NCBI GenBank assembly: GCA_009829735.1
Contig: CM020618.1
Span: forward strand, 1,615,547 to 1,679,546
Reading direction: 5' to 3'
Origin: Pyropia yezoensis
Lineage: Eukaryota > Rhodophyta > Bangiophyceae > Bangiales > Bangiaceae
DNA length: 64,000 nt
Shown here: positions 1 to 9,194 of the stretch, one piece after another
Layout of the letters: every line of letters begins with the position of its first letter
Position numbering within the stretch: the stretch's first letter is position 1
Translations under genes and position numbers: made by a program
Notes under the pieces: model-generated
Database searches by the model: none
Told to the model about the DNA's origin: nothing
What the model saw: only the letters and a program-made list of their open reading frames with translations

Positions 1-1422
1 GCTGCCTAGCTGCGACCACGCCGGAAGCGGTGTCGCCAGCTGCACCTTGGCCGGAGAAGACTGGTAGACCACCTGCGCCCAACCGAAGCCATCCAGACGC
101 GGGCGGTTCTGGTCGGCCAATCGCGTTCAAGAAGTTTCCGGTCATGCACCGGCACCAGACGCCGGAAGTCAATCATCGCCTGGAAGAGCCCCTTGTACTC
201 TTCGTCCTGGCTGCACAGGAAGTCGACGGTCAACTTGTCGACAATCCAGACCATCAGGAGGTCAGGGAGAAACCAAAGCCGGTTGGACACCAAGACCTCG
301 TGAAGCCAGTGGTTGGCCGCCAAGACTGTCATCTCGGACGTGTACATCATGTACGGGATCGAGTGGAAGAAGCCCTTGATCGACGCCTGAGTCAAGGCGT
401 CCAAGAAGTACCAGGTGAAGGGGATGCTGGAAGGAGCGAACCCGACCGGGATCTCGACTTCCTGCTGCTGCGGGATGACCTTGGGGTAGTACGCCGCCCG
501 GTTAGCCTTATCCAGCTTCCAGAACTCCTGATGGTTGCAGCTCACGAGGAAGTCACGCTGACGGCCGCGTCGCTCACCTTGCTCCCGTGCCGGTGACAAC
601 TTGGAGTACTTCCGGGTCAGGAAAGGCGGCTCCAGAGCGACCATGCTCGGATTGGGGTCGCAGTTCAGGCTCCCCGACCCCTTGAGCGCCTCCTCCCAGA
701 CCTTGAGCGCCCGGTGGACGCACCCTTCCTCCTCTGGCCACCGGAGAACGGACGCGGACACGCGACGCTCGCTCAAGGGTAGATCCAGCACCAGCGCGAA
801 GGGGAGATCCTCCAGACGAGCAACCCAAGAGGAACCCGAGAAGCTCTGGGAGCGGTCTTGTGCCAGGCGCATCTGGTCCGCCGTGTGAAGACGAGCCTTA
901 TCCATCTCTGTCAAGACCCCGCGCTGGAGTTCCTTGCGCCAGAGGTCCAAGCAATCCTGCTGGCACTGGGCCGCGCCGGCGTTGCCGACCACCGTGGAGT
1001 CACGCCGGGCCGCCAGAGGGTCCTGCCCAAGAAGCATCTCCGGGAGACCCACCGGGGGGGTCTCGACCGGGTGCATCACAGAAGCCGGGGGAACCCGATC
1101 CATCCCCGCCGTGGCGACCGGCGCCGACATCCACACCCGAGGAACCGGAGGCAGGAGAGGGGCGCGGCTACCCGAGTTCTCCTCCGCAACACTCGCCGCC
1201 GGAACCACGGGCCCAGCTTGGATCTCGGAACTGGACATGACGTCCAGACTCCGGGGGAACGAGAGGGCCAAGGTGAAGGAGCGAAGGGGGGCAGAGAACC
1301 GGAGCAGGTGATCGTGACCAGGGTGAAGACGCTCGACCTCGGCACCGGTGTGGACGTGCTCGAGGCTGTGCACGGTGGCACCTGGTTCGGCCCGAGGACG
1401 TGCCGGACTAGGGAGGGAGCTA
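1..1422 (-). pseudogene. Antisense accessory ORF of family A (aORF-A), N-terminal part, frameshifted
   Basis: This is the N-terminal part of the same antisense protein that is complete at 13300-15609, truncated by the window edge. The reading frame runs leftwards from the LTR at 1423 and matches the complete copy to about residue 430. Compared with 14182-14330 it then carries two single-base insertions (an extra C near 117 and an extra T near 138), after which the frame is lost. One amino-acid difference (His for Tyr) is seen near residue 377. It represents the 3' end of an A element whose gag and pol lie outside the window. Function unknown. The insertions sit in short homopolymers and could be sequencing errors. 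Confidence 0.6.
1410..1419 (+). other. Polypurine tract of the left A element
   Basis: The purine run AGGGAGGGAG lies 3 nt before the LTR that starts at 1423. In LTR retrotransposons such a tract primes plus-strand DNA synthesis. It marks the LTR at 1423 as a 3' LTR. Confidence 0.6.
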
Positions 1423-1993
1423 TGTAGCATCCCTGGCCCCGACTTGGCGCCGACCCGGGACTACAACCAGAGGGCACCAGGTGCCAGAACACGCCCGCCG
1501 TGTGGTGATGGTTGGCGGCCGTGGCCCGTGCCCGGCACTGGGATGCGGTGGACTACGCTATCCACACGTGAGAGAGGGACTGCTGATGGGTTTTTGCATA
1601 CTTGTGAGGGACTTGATTTGAGAGAAATTGAGTGTGAGATTAGTGAGTGGGAATAGAATTAGTAGTGATAGTGGCCCCCGACCTGACGAGGTTAGACTCG
1701 GGTCGGGGCCACTCGGGGTTATGGGGGGGCTACCTGGCCAACGTGCCGAGGCTCCCCCAGATGCACGTTAAGAGGGACAGCGAGGCGCCCTTGGCCCGCG
1801 CCCTCAGGAAAAAGACAACTGCGCGTTTGCTTTCCTCTTCCCCGTGTGCACTACCGTGCGTATCTGTTTGCTCTGCGAGCAGACACGTGAGGCAACAGGC
1901 ATACCATTCTCGTAGTTCCCCTTTCTGTGTTACCTGTCCCTTTCCCCCGAGGGATATTGACACGTGTCTGAGAGGATCAAGTTTTATACCACA
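1423..1993 (+). repeat. LTR 1 of family A (3' LTR type), 571 bp
   Basis: The LTR starts TGTAGCATCC and ends ATACCACA (TG...CA). It is followed directly by segment X and not by a primer binding site, and a polypurine tract precedes it, so it is the 3' LTR of an element whose body lies to the left. It differs from LTR 3 (15602-16172) by one base and from LTR 2 (6522-7092) by about five. It contains three CACGTG palindromes. Confidence 0.9.
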
Positions 1994-2406
1994 CTCACCA
2001 CTTGATGCCTTAAAAAATTATACGCATCCAAACAGTTTCTGCAAACCCTGAGTACACGATACTCACAGGACTCACCAGCAACTCGTTCGCCATGTAAGTC
2101 ACTTGCAAGACAAACCCTTCCTTCTCCTCATGGATACAGCCACAGTGTGAGAAAGAACCCAGGTATGTACGGGCTGCTTGAATGCGCACGCCTCAACTGC
2201 CGGTCCTTTGGTTCAAGCGCGGACGATGGAGCAACCTCAATGGAGCGCTGCTCCAGCATCAGAGCTCTCACTGCGCCACAGCCCCCGTCGACAGTAAAAA
2301 CCAGGGAGGGCTTTCGTGCGATGAACAGCTATAGCCAAAAGAAAGAGATACACCAGTGCAATATGCCTTAGAACAGGACGAGCTACTGTGACTACCGTGC
2401 ATCAAC
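1994..2406. other. Left end of segment X, non-coding
   Basis: No coding region is supported. The stretch is more AT-rich than its surroundings at first and has three copies of CTCAC (1994, and around 2063 and 2072). It may contain the left terminus or the promoter of the X gene. Confidence 0.3.
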
Positions 2407-3084
2407 ATGAAAGCATTCTTTGCAAGCGGCCGTGGGAAACGGACATTGGTGGAAGCGTCACAGGCGGGATGCCCGCCGTTCTGGGTCTTCTGTGACACAA
2501 GCGCAGCGCTCGTGTCTGGCCGGGGGGTGGGTGGAGTTCGGGTTGGTCGTCTGCCACGGGGTGTGTATCCAGGGTGGCCGACGCAGAGGCATCTTCGTCG
2601 CCGAGCGCGCGAAGCCCGACGTTCCAGTCACGGCGACGGGTGTCGTGTCAGTGAGGGGTTGCTCTTAGTGGAGTTGAGGAGCGGTTACCAGTCGGTCCCA
2701 GGTTTAGAAGTGCTACTAAATACTCTCTTACCCCGGACGAGCGTGAGCATTTACGGCTGCGGTGACCGCCTGTTTTTGATGTCGAAAATGAGCTCTGAAG
2801 GAGGGCGCCACTCTCGGGCGCATTCCTCGATTAAGCGTTGCTCCCAGCCTAGCCTTCAGCTCGGACGTTGGAGCGCAGTCTGCCGTGCTGAGTACGATAA
2901 GGGAATTCATGACGAGAAAGGCAAAGTTCAAAGAACAACGAGTGTCCACTTGAATTTTGAATGGTGCGACTTCGCTGAGTGCCCTTGGGAGGGCTGCTCA
3001 AAGCCGCAGTGCGAAAAAAGCAGTTCATTCGGCTCGAAAGTTTTGGAACGGTTCCTTTTTGTGCAGCGCGACACCACAGAATGA
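2407..3084 (+). CDS. Hypothetical ORF in segment X, copy 1 (225 aa)
   Basis: An ATG-started frame of 225 codons, preserved in copy 2 at 16586-17263. No domain is recognised; it has Arg-rich and Ser-rich stretches and several Cys near the C-terminus (EWCDFAECPWEGC), too irregular for a standard zinc finger. It is in another frame from the recombinase ORF downstream. Because the two X copies are nearly identical, preservation is no evidence for coding. It could be an upstream exon or chance. Confidence 0.2.
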   Translation: MKAFFASGRGKRTLVEASQAGCPPFWVFCDTSAALVSGRGVGGVRVGRLPRGVYPGWPTQRHLRRRAREARRSSHGDGCRVSEGLLLVELRSGYQSVPGLEVLLNTLLPRTSVSIYGCGDRLFLMSKMSSEGGRHSRAHSSIKRCSQPSLQLGRWSAVCRAEYDKGIHDEKGKVQRTTSVHLNFEWCDFAECPWEGCSKPQCEKSSSFGSKVLERFLFVQRDTTE

Positions 3085-3087
3085 GGC

Positions 3088-3699
3088 TTGGACGATGTCG
3101 CGCTGGCCCTGTTGTGCTCTGGTGACAGCGCCGTCGAATCACGTCAGTCGAAGAGGACCTGGCACCAAGCGTCGGTCTCTGCTGGATCCGCCACCCCCGC
3201 CCGCTTCAGCAAGTCGGCCCTTCGTTCCCCTGCCTGTGCTTTCGTTGTCCCAGGGTGTTCACACGGCTCCACAGGAGCTCTGTCGCTGCTGGCCATATCA
3301 TTGCTTCCAATGCCGCGCAGGACGAGGCCAGGCGCTCGCGCGATGGCACTGTGGATCTACCGCGGCAACGAGGGGCTAGCTGTTAAGCAACTCGCCCCGC
3401 CCCCCGAGGATGCTCTCTTGTGGCCACGATTCTGGCGTCCCAGCTACCGAAGCACCGACGCAACCTCACGTGACTTCGGACCTGTGACAGCAAACGCTCC
3501 AGACGCCGCCGTGAGGTTTTCTTCTGTCCAGCACTCCAACCGCCGTCGTTGCAGCCGCCAATTGTCGCCTATGACCAGACAGCGCCGCCTCCCCACAGAT
3601 CGCTTGCCTACCACTCCCTCTTCTTCCATCCCCTGCGACAGTGACCAGCGCCTCTTGCTGGTTGTCTGTCACGGTGACCTTCGCCCTCGGTTGCTTTGA
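3088..3699 (+). CDS. Hypothetical ORF directly upstream of the recombinase, same frame, copy 1 (203 aa)
   Basis: This 203-codon frame is in the same phase as the recombinase ORF at 3730 and is separated from it by one TGA (3697-3699) and about 30 nt. It is rich in Arg, Ser and Pro and matches no family I know. It may be an upstream exon of the recombinase gene if a small intron removes the TGA, or untranslated leader. No donor/acceptor pair is obvious. Confidence 0.2.
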   Translation: MDDVALALLCSGDSAVESRQSKRTWHQASVSAGSATPARFSKSALRSPACAFVVPGCSHGSTGALSLLAISLLPMPRRTRPGARAMALWIYRGNEGLAVKQLAPPPEDALLWPRFWRPSYRSTDATSRDFGPVTANAPDAAVRFSSVQHSNRRRCSRQLSPMTRQRRLPTDRLPTTPSSSIPCDSDQRLLLVVCHGDLRPRLL

Positions 3700-3729
3700 G
3701 GCAGGGGAGGCGCACCTTACTACTCGTAC

Positions 3730-6338
3730 TTGGAGCAGGACGGCGCCGCCGGCGCGCTCACTGCAGCAGGCTTGGCGGCTGTGACTCCGGTCTGCGCCTG
3801 TCACGCTTGGCTTGACGTCTGCGTATCGTCTAGGCTGGTGGGTCCGCCGTGTGCTGGCGTGGCAGCGTCTCCCGCCGGAGGAGACATTGACCGTGTCTTT
3901 GATGTCGCTGGGAGGGACCTAGCTGGGGCCTCCATTGCTGCAGTGGACAGCCTCCCCTTGTCCCGTGTGCTGCAAGCAGCTCAGCTGGCTCATCAACTCT
4001 CGGAAGAGGCCGCGATCGAGGACTGTCGGGCGCTTCCCACGAAGGATGACCTAGACGTCGTCGCCATGCCCGTGGACGGGAACCAGCGCTCGGAAGGGAG
4101 CCCTTTGTCGGATGAGGTGGTCGCGTGGGTTGACATGGACGCTGCGGGAGGGACTGGGGGGACGGCGAGTGCTGGTGCTGAGCTTCTCGTCGCTGGTCGA
4201 CGTCGCCTTGCACAGGCAAAATCCTCTGCAGACAGCGGTAGTGGCTCACCCCAACCAATGAATGACGACACGCGGCGAGGGCGCCGTGAGGTTGACTTGG
4301 ACGGCGCCGGTGCTGAGGGTATTTTCAATGCAGGGTCGGCGGAGGTTCGCTCCGGCATTGAGATCGGCTACAAGCATCAACGACCCCCCACTCTGGCGCA
4401 GCTGTGTCTCAACACCGACACGTCAACGTGCGCGTGGATGCGTGCCGTCGTGGCAACGTGGCCCCAGCCTTCCAATAGCAAGAGCAGACGTGACATCGAC
4501 GCGGACGAGCAGGACATCACAGCTGCATTCGTCGAGGGCACGAACGCGACTGTCAAGACGTGGGGGACTCGCCGGCGCACTGCCATTTGCTTTGCCGACT
4601 TCTTGTGTCGCACTGTCTGCCGCGACCCCAAGGAGGCGCCCCCGACACAGGGAGAGCTCGACCACCGCGTCCGCCGCGCATTTCGCTGCATGACCCCAGA
4701 CACTCGATCATACACCACACAACTTTTGGAGGCGCGTCGAAGGGGCTACCCTGTGGCCGGTTCATCGGCCCCCATCACGGTGTTGACGCTCGAGGACTAC
4801 TCGTCGGCGCTGGTGCTTCTGTTCGGGGAGGCGTTACTGGAAGGTACCAGTGGTGGTGTGAAGATCGTCCCAGACTGTGAGCGGAGGAACTCCGAGTGGA
4901 AGCGGAAAGGCGTCGCGGAGAAGACCGAGGAGGCCAAGATCCGGCAGGATCCAGGAACAATGATGGGCAACCCCATGCACACTGATGTCGTAAAGAAGTA
5001 CAAGAGCGCGGCGGAGAAGGACGCGAGGATCAATGGGGAGCAGTCCGTGACTTCCGCCCCGGTAACGATGGCAATGATGCGCCGTTTGTACGCCACATTG
5101 GTCATGGCCTACCTCCCTGGACCAGGTGCTACGGCTTCTTCGACTTTGGGCACTGGTATTGACGGGGCAGCCGCTTCAGAGTCTGCTGCTCACGTGCGGA
5201 CGCCGGTCCCGTCCTTTTTACCTCGTTTCGACTTCATTTTGTACTGCCTGTACGCGTTTGCTTGGACGACCCTTGCGCGTCCCCTTTCGCTCATCAGCAT
5301 GAAGCACAGGGACGTGTCCCTGCCCGACTTCGGACTGCCTAGGAACCAAGAGTTTATGAACATGTAAGTCGTCACGTCACTCTTCTGTCGTGGAGGGTTC
5401 ACTCTCCTCTCTGTGCGCAGCGAACCGCCTTAATCTGTGGCGTCATCTGACCTTGGCGGGCACTCTTTTTCTCACGTGCTGCTCCTCACCCTCTCCTGCG
5501 TTGGATGCTGCTTCTACCCCCTTTATCAAGCAGCCACGGACACCACCGGTTCATCAACGTCAAGGTGCGAGTCACTAAGCGCGGCGACAAGACGTCGGAC
5601 GTGCTGGTACTCCGCATTTTCAGCTGCTTTGCGGAAGTCTCGGATGAGGAGCAGGAAGAGCTGGGCCAGCCGAGTGTCATCCGGTGCTCTGCGCAGCATG
5701 TGAACCTGCCCAGTTTGTACCAAGGTCTCATCAGCCTGGCTATGGAACACCCACTGGTGTCCATGGACCCTCTGGTTCTTGCCGACACCCCGCTCTTTAC
5801 CTTCACGACTGTACGTACTCGCCGTGGTGCCGTGAGCGCCATCAAGCCTATGTCCGAGAACGAGATACACTCCCGCTTTGCCGCCAACAGTGCCCGCATT
5901 GGAGAGAGCCGTGTCAATGGGCAGCGGCCGTGTCGTATGTACGGCTTCCGCCGCGGTGGTGCCCAAGATCTGCTGGACCGTACCGGTAAGTACGAGCTGG
6001 TGATGCGCCTTGGTGACTGGAGGGCAAACAGCGACAGCTTTCTGGTCTACCTGACCAATATGCATGCTCGTGGGACGCTGCGCTCTACTTTGCGCTCTTA
6101 CTGTGTCGATGAAGTGACGCAGACGGTCGCCCAGGTGATGAACGCTCACACCCGTTGGATGATATCCAATCTGAAAGACTTGCGGTCCATGGTGGCGGCG
6201 AGCGAGGGCCCCTCCCACCGAGAGATTGCCGAGTTTGAGCGCAAGTCTGTGGATGTGTTGGCGCGTATACTCTGCGAGCTCACACTTGTTTTGCGCAACG
6301 GCGCAGGTGCAGCGGACGATGACGACAAACGCCAGTGA
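3730..6338 (+). CDS. Tyrosine recombinase, Crypton-like candidate, copy 1 (two exons)
   Basis: Exon 1 is 3730-5363 and exon 2 is 5534-6338; joined they give about 812 residues. The C-terminal third has the layout of a tyrosine recombinase: box I Arg in ARPLSLISMKHRDV (about R517), a Lys region VKVRVTKRG (about 555-561), box II YGFRRGG (about 681-687, Tyr replacing the usual His), the GDW Trp (about 707) and the nucleophile Tyr in FLVYL (about Y717). Enzymes of this class cut and join DNA through a phosphotyrosine link. The N-terminal half is Ala/Gly/Ser-rich and unrecognised. The start is uncertain: position 3730 is a TTG, the first in-frame ATG is near 4066, and upstream exons may exist. A helical tail of about 95 residues follows the catalytic Tyr. 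Crypton is the best guess; a DIRS-type or host gene is less likely because no RT lies in X. Confidence 0.7.
5364..5533 (+). other. Spliceosomal intron in the recombinase gene, copy 1
   Basis: The donor GTAAGT (5364) and acceptor ATCAAGCAG (ending 5533) bracket 170 bp. Joining them (phase 2) turns AT plus C into an Ile codon and reads straight into HGHHRFINVK, so the box I half and the catalytic half become one frame. Another possible acceptor is the CGCAG ending near 5420, but it leads to a stop soon after. Confidence 0.65.
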
Positions 6339-6453
6339 CATTGGCGCTGCCGCAGCGTGGACAAGAGAGTGAGTGACCTGATGTGTGCTTAAACCCCTGC
6401 CTGGTACTCTGTTCTTTAAAACTCTCTCGTCATCTCGCCCTCCACGCTGTACG

Positions 6454-6470
6454 GGCACCTCAGAGGTGCC
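6454..6470. other. 17-bp perfect palindrome downstream of the recombinase gene, copy 1
   Basis: GGCACCTC-A-GAGGTGCC, 116 nt after the recombinase stop codon and 51 nt before LTR 2. It could be a recombinase binding site, a transcript-end hairpin or chance. Confidence 0.4.
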
Positions 6471-6521
6471 GCTTGAAAATGGCGCCACGGTGGGCTCAAG
6501 GTACTTCCTCCCGATGTTCTG

Positions 6522-7092
6522 TGTAGCATCCCTGGCCCCGACTTGGCGCCGACCCGGGACTACAACCAGAGGGCACCAGGTGCCAGAACACGCCCGCCGT
6601 GTGGTGATGGTTGGCGGCCGTGGCCCGTGCCCAGCACTGGGATGCGGTGGACTACGCTATCCACACGTGAGAGAGGGACTGCTGATGGGTTTTTGCATAC
6701 TTGTGAGGGACTTGATTTGAGAGAAATTGAGTGTGAGATTAGTGAGTGGGAATAGAATTAGTAGTGATAGTGGCCCCCGACCTGACGAGGTTAGACTCGG
6801 GTCGGGGCCACTCGGGGTTATGGGGGGGCTACCTGGCCAACGTGCCGAGGCTCCCCCAGATGCACATTAAGAGGGACAGCGAGGCGCCCTTGGCCCGCGC
6901 CCTCAGGAAAAAGACAACTGCGCGTTTGCTTTCCTCTTCCCCGTGTGCACTACCGTGCGTATCTGTTTGCTCTGCGAGCAGACACGTGAGGCAACAGGCA
7001 TACCATTCTCGTAGTTCCCCTTTCTGTGTTACCTGTCCCTTTCCCCCGAGGGATATTGACACGTGTATGAGAGGATCGAGTTTTGTACCACA
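6522..7092 (+). repeat. LTR 2, 5' LTR of A1, 571 bp
   Basis: Starts TGTAGCATCC and ends GTACCACA. A primer binding site follows after 4 nt. CACGTG occurs at 6664-6669, 6983-6988 and 7060-7065. Transcription of gag-pol should start inside this LTR, but no clear TATA box is visible. Confidence 0.92.
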
Positions 7093-7096
7093 TATT

Positions 7097-7114
7097 TGGT
7101 GGAGCAGCAGGGGA
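7097..7114 (+). other. Primer binding site of A1
   Basis: TGGTGGAGCAGCAGGGGA, 4 nt after the LTR. It starts with TGG, complementary to a tRNA 3' CCA end, and is 18 nt long as is usual. The same 18 nt occur in families B, C and D, and in all of them the sequence diverges right after. Confidence 0.85.
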
Positions 7115-7305
7115 TTGATTGGAGTGTTTGAGAAGAGACATTTGGGAGCAGCGGTTGGGTTGTTCCTGTTCTGTCTTTTTCTGTGGTTTGGGACTTATTT
7201 GCACCCGTTCACGGGAATCCCATTCCTGGCTCTCCAACCCCTCTCTTGTGGTCTTGCGATCTTTGGACACGCAGGTGACTGGACTGTGGCTGTCAAGAGA
7301 CCAAC

Positions 7306-9066
7306 ATGGCTACCCTCCCTGGCACGACGGTGCCCGAAGGGGTAGACCCCGCGTCCGTTGACGCATCCCTGGTCACCGCGGGGGACGGTGCCCAGCCCGG
7401 CAATCTCCGTACGGGTGAAGCAGAGCTGGGTGTGACATCCGGTAGCGGACTGGAGTCTACTGGCGGCCAAGTACCTCGTGCTCCCGTTCCTCCGGCTGTT
7501 CCTCCTGTGGGAGCCACCCCGGGGTCAACGGCGTTTGAGTCCGCTCGCAGCAGACGTCTCCCTCCTGTCGGTTCTACTCCTCAACCTCCAGGGATAGCCC
7601 CTGGTGTGTTTACTCCTGGACCCACACATGGCAGCTGGGTGTATACACCTCTTCCTGTGGGCACTAGCAGTGCCAAAGGCACCGCTGTGACTGGTTCTAC
7701 GGGTCTTCCTGAGACTTCGACTCCTGGGACCGGCCAAGCTTTTCCTCCCCTTGCATCCTATGGGGCGGGGAGCTCCAAGACCGGTAACCGGAGCAGCCGT
7801 AGGCGTCGGCGTCGTCGCCGTCGCTCTAGCACCAGCGAGACCAGTTCCTCCAGCTCTGAGGAGGGATATGACTGGGATGCATCTCCCGGTCCCACCCGGC
7901 GCAGGATAGTCGAGTTTGACTTCCCTGCCCACAAAGTGGGAGTTGCCACCCTGAACAAGGCCACGTATTGGGGTAACTACCGGCTGGAGAACCAAGACCA
8001 AGGTTACACCCGGAAGATGGCCAAGAAGATGGCGTCCCTGAACCGGCGAATGCAGCCGAGCTTCGGGGGACATCCTAAGTTTTCCGGGAAGAGACCGGCG
8101 CTTATCTTTGCCTTCCTGCGCCGGTTTGTCAAGGCATGCAATGACAACGATGTGTCCGAGGGCAAGGCTCTCTACCTCCTGGTTAACTTCATGACCGGAG
8201 AAGCGGAACAGCGGTTTGCACAGGTTCTACCAGACTCTGCCGGACACATTGTCGGACGTACCGTCGCGAGTTATCCGGACGCGGTCAACTGGCTCCTGTC
8301 CAACTACGCTGACGCGGACTCTCTGCGTAAAGCAGTCGGCAGGCTGAACCGGGCAACCATGGAAAGACAAAAGACTCCAGAGGCGTTCGCCCGTCGTGTC
8401 CGGGAGATGAGCGATGCTTGTGGCAACGTTTACCCTGAGGACAGGCTCAAGATGATCTTCTCGGAAGGGCTTCCTGAATATCTTCAAGTGGATGCGGAGA
8501 ACTACAACCAGGAACATCAAGAGCATACCTTCCAGCAGTTGATGGCCTACACGCAGGGCAAGTACCGGCAAGCCAAGGCCCTCCAAGCTCCCATGGTATC
8601 AACTCCCAAGCCGTTGTCGCGAGTTCGTCCCGGACCCGACAAGTATAAGGGAGGTGATAGCCCTGTACCGGTACTCGCAGTTGGCGAGGCCTCACCCGTG
8701 GGGTCAGAGGACAAGTGGGGCGGCTTCGTTTCTAAGGAGCAACCATCCCTGGTCGCCCCCAAGCAAGTCAAGAACCAGCGGTTCCGGTCTTGTTGGCTGT
8801 GCCAGAAGGAGGATCACATGTCCTACCAGTGCCCGACCATTCCCAAGGACCTCCAGGAGAAACTCAAGCGTCAAGGACTGGTGTTTGCAAAGGCGGTGAA
8901 CTTGGCTGACCGGCGGGCACCCTCCAAGATGGACAAGGCACAGGTACATGCAATCCGAGTGGCAACCTTACAGAGCATCACGGAGGCTCTGACAAGGGAA
9001 GCTCCTACGGACTTTGACCTGGAGACCGAAACCTCTAAGGACTCCTCGGACCCGGGAAACGAGTAG
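7306..9066 (+). CDS. gag: Gag of A1 (586 aa)
   Basis: Gag forms the virus-like particle and packages the element RNA. The N-terminal 160 residues are Pro/Gly/Ser/Thr-rich. An Arg run and then a Ser/Glu run (about 163-187) lead into a capsid-like part with the signature FVKACNDNDVSEGKALYLL (about 270-290), shared with the Gag of B and C. A CCHC zinc knuckle, CWLCQKEDHMSYQC, lies at about 496-509 and binds RNA. The protein ends DPGNE. The ATG lies in CCAACATGG, the same context as in B. Upstream is a leader of about 190 nt with no ORF of note. Pol follows in another frame 128 nt downstream. Confidence 0.9.
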   Translation: MATLPGTTVPEGVDPASVDASLVTAGDGAQPGNLRTGEAELGVTSGSGLESTGGQVPRAPVPPAVPPVGATPGSTAFESARSRRLPPVGSTPQPPGIAPGVFTPGPTHGSWVYTPLPVGTSSAKGTAVTGSTGLPETSTPGTGQAFPPLASYGAGSSKTGNRSSRRRRRRRRRSSTSETSSSSSEEGYDWDASPGPTRRRIVEFDFPAHKVGVATLNKATYWGNYRLENQDQGYTRKMAKKMASLNRRMQPSFGGHPKFSGKRPALIFAFLRRFVKACNDNDVSEGKALYLLVNFMTGEAEQRFAQVLPDSAGHIVGRTVASYPDAVNWLLSNYADADSLRKAVGRLNRATMERQKTPEAFARRVREMSDACGNVYPEDRLKMIFSEGLPEYLQVDAENYNQEHQEHTFQQLMAYTQGKYRQAKALQAPMVSTPKPLSRVRPGPDKYKGGDSPVPVLAVGEASPVGSEDKWGGFVSKEQPSLVAPKQVKNQRFRSCWLCQKEDHMSYQCPTIPKDLQEKLKRQGLVFAKAVNLADRRAPSKMDKAQVHAIRVATLQSITEALTREAPTDFDLETETSKDSSDPGNE

Positions 9067-9194
9067 GGCAGGCGCTCTCCCCAAGCGTCTTCCCGAATCT
9101 CCGACGGCAGGGTACTTCTACCTGTTCTCCCCTTGCGTGCCGGGAGAAAGGACGGCAGTTACCCGCTCAACCGGTAGCCGCCTGGACACCCTGT

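Larger units (their letters stand above)
1994..6521 (+). mobile_element. Segment X, copy 1: tyrosine-recombinase-bearing segment between two A LTRs
   Basis: This 4,528-bp segment lies between LTR 1 and LTR 2. It carries a tyrosine-recombinase gene on the plus strand with a spliced intron. No primer binding site follows LTR 1 and no polypurine tract precedes LTR 2, so X is not the body of an LTR element. A single-gene element with a tyrosine recombinase, no transposase and no reverse transcriptase fits a Crypton-like element, but I could not locate its termini, so a host locus or a chimeric piece remains possible. X is repeated at 16173-20700 with only about two base differences seen. Confidence 0.55.

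Noticed and set aside
5526..6488. 320-aa minus-strand ORF over the recombinase exon 2
   Set aside because: It is the shadow of a well supported recombinase frame on the plus strand and has no recognisable domain.
1994..6521. Segment X as the body of an LTR element bounded by LTR 1 and LTR 2
   Set aside because: No primer binding site follows LTR 1 and no polypurine tract precedes LTR 2, while LTR 2 and LTR 3 have both. X also has no gag or reverse transcriptase.
9067..9194. Programmed frameshift site between gag and pol of A
   Set aside because: Gag ends with its own stop 128 nt before the recognisable start of Pol and no clear slippery heptamer with a hairpin was found; the expression mode stays open.
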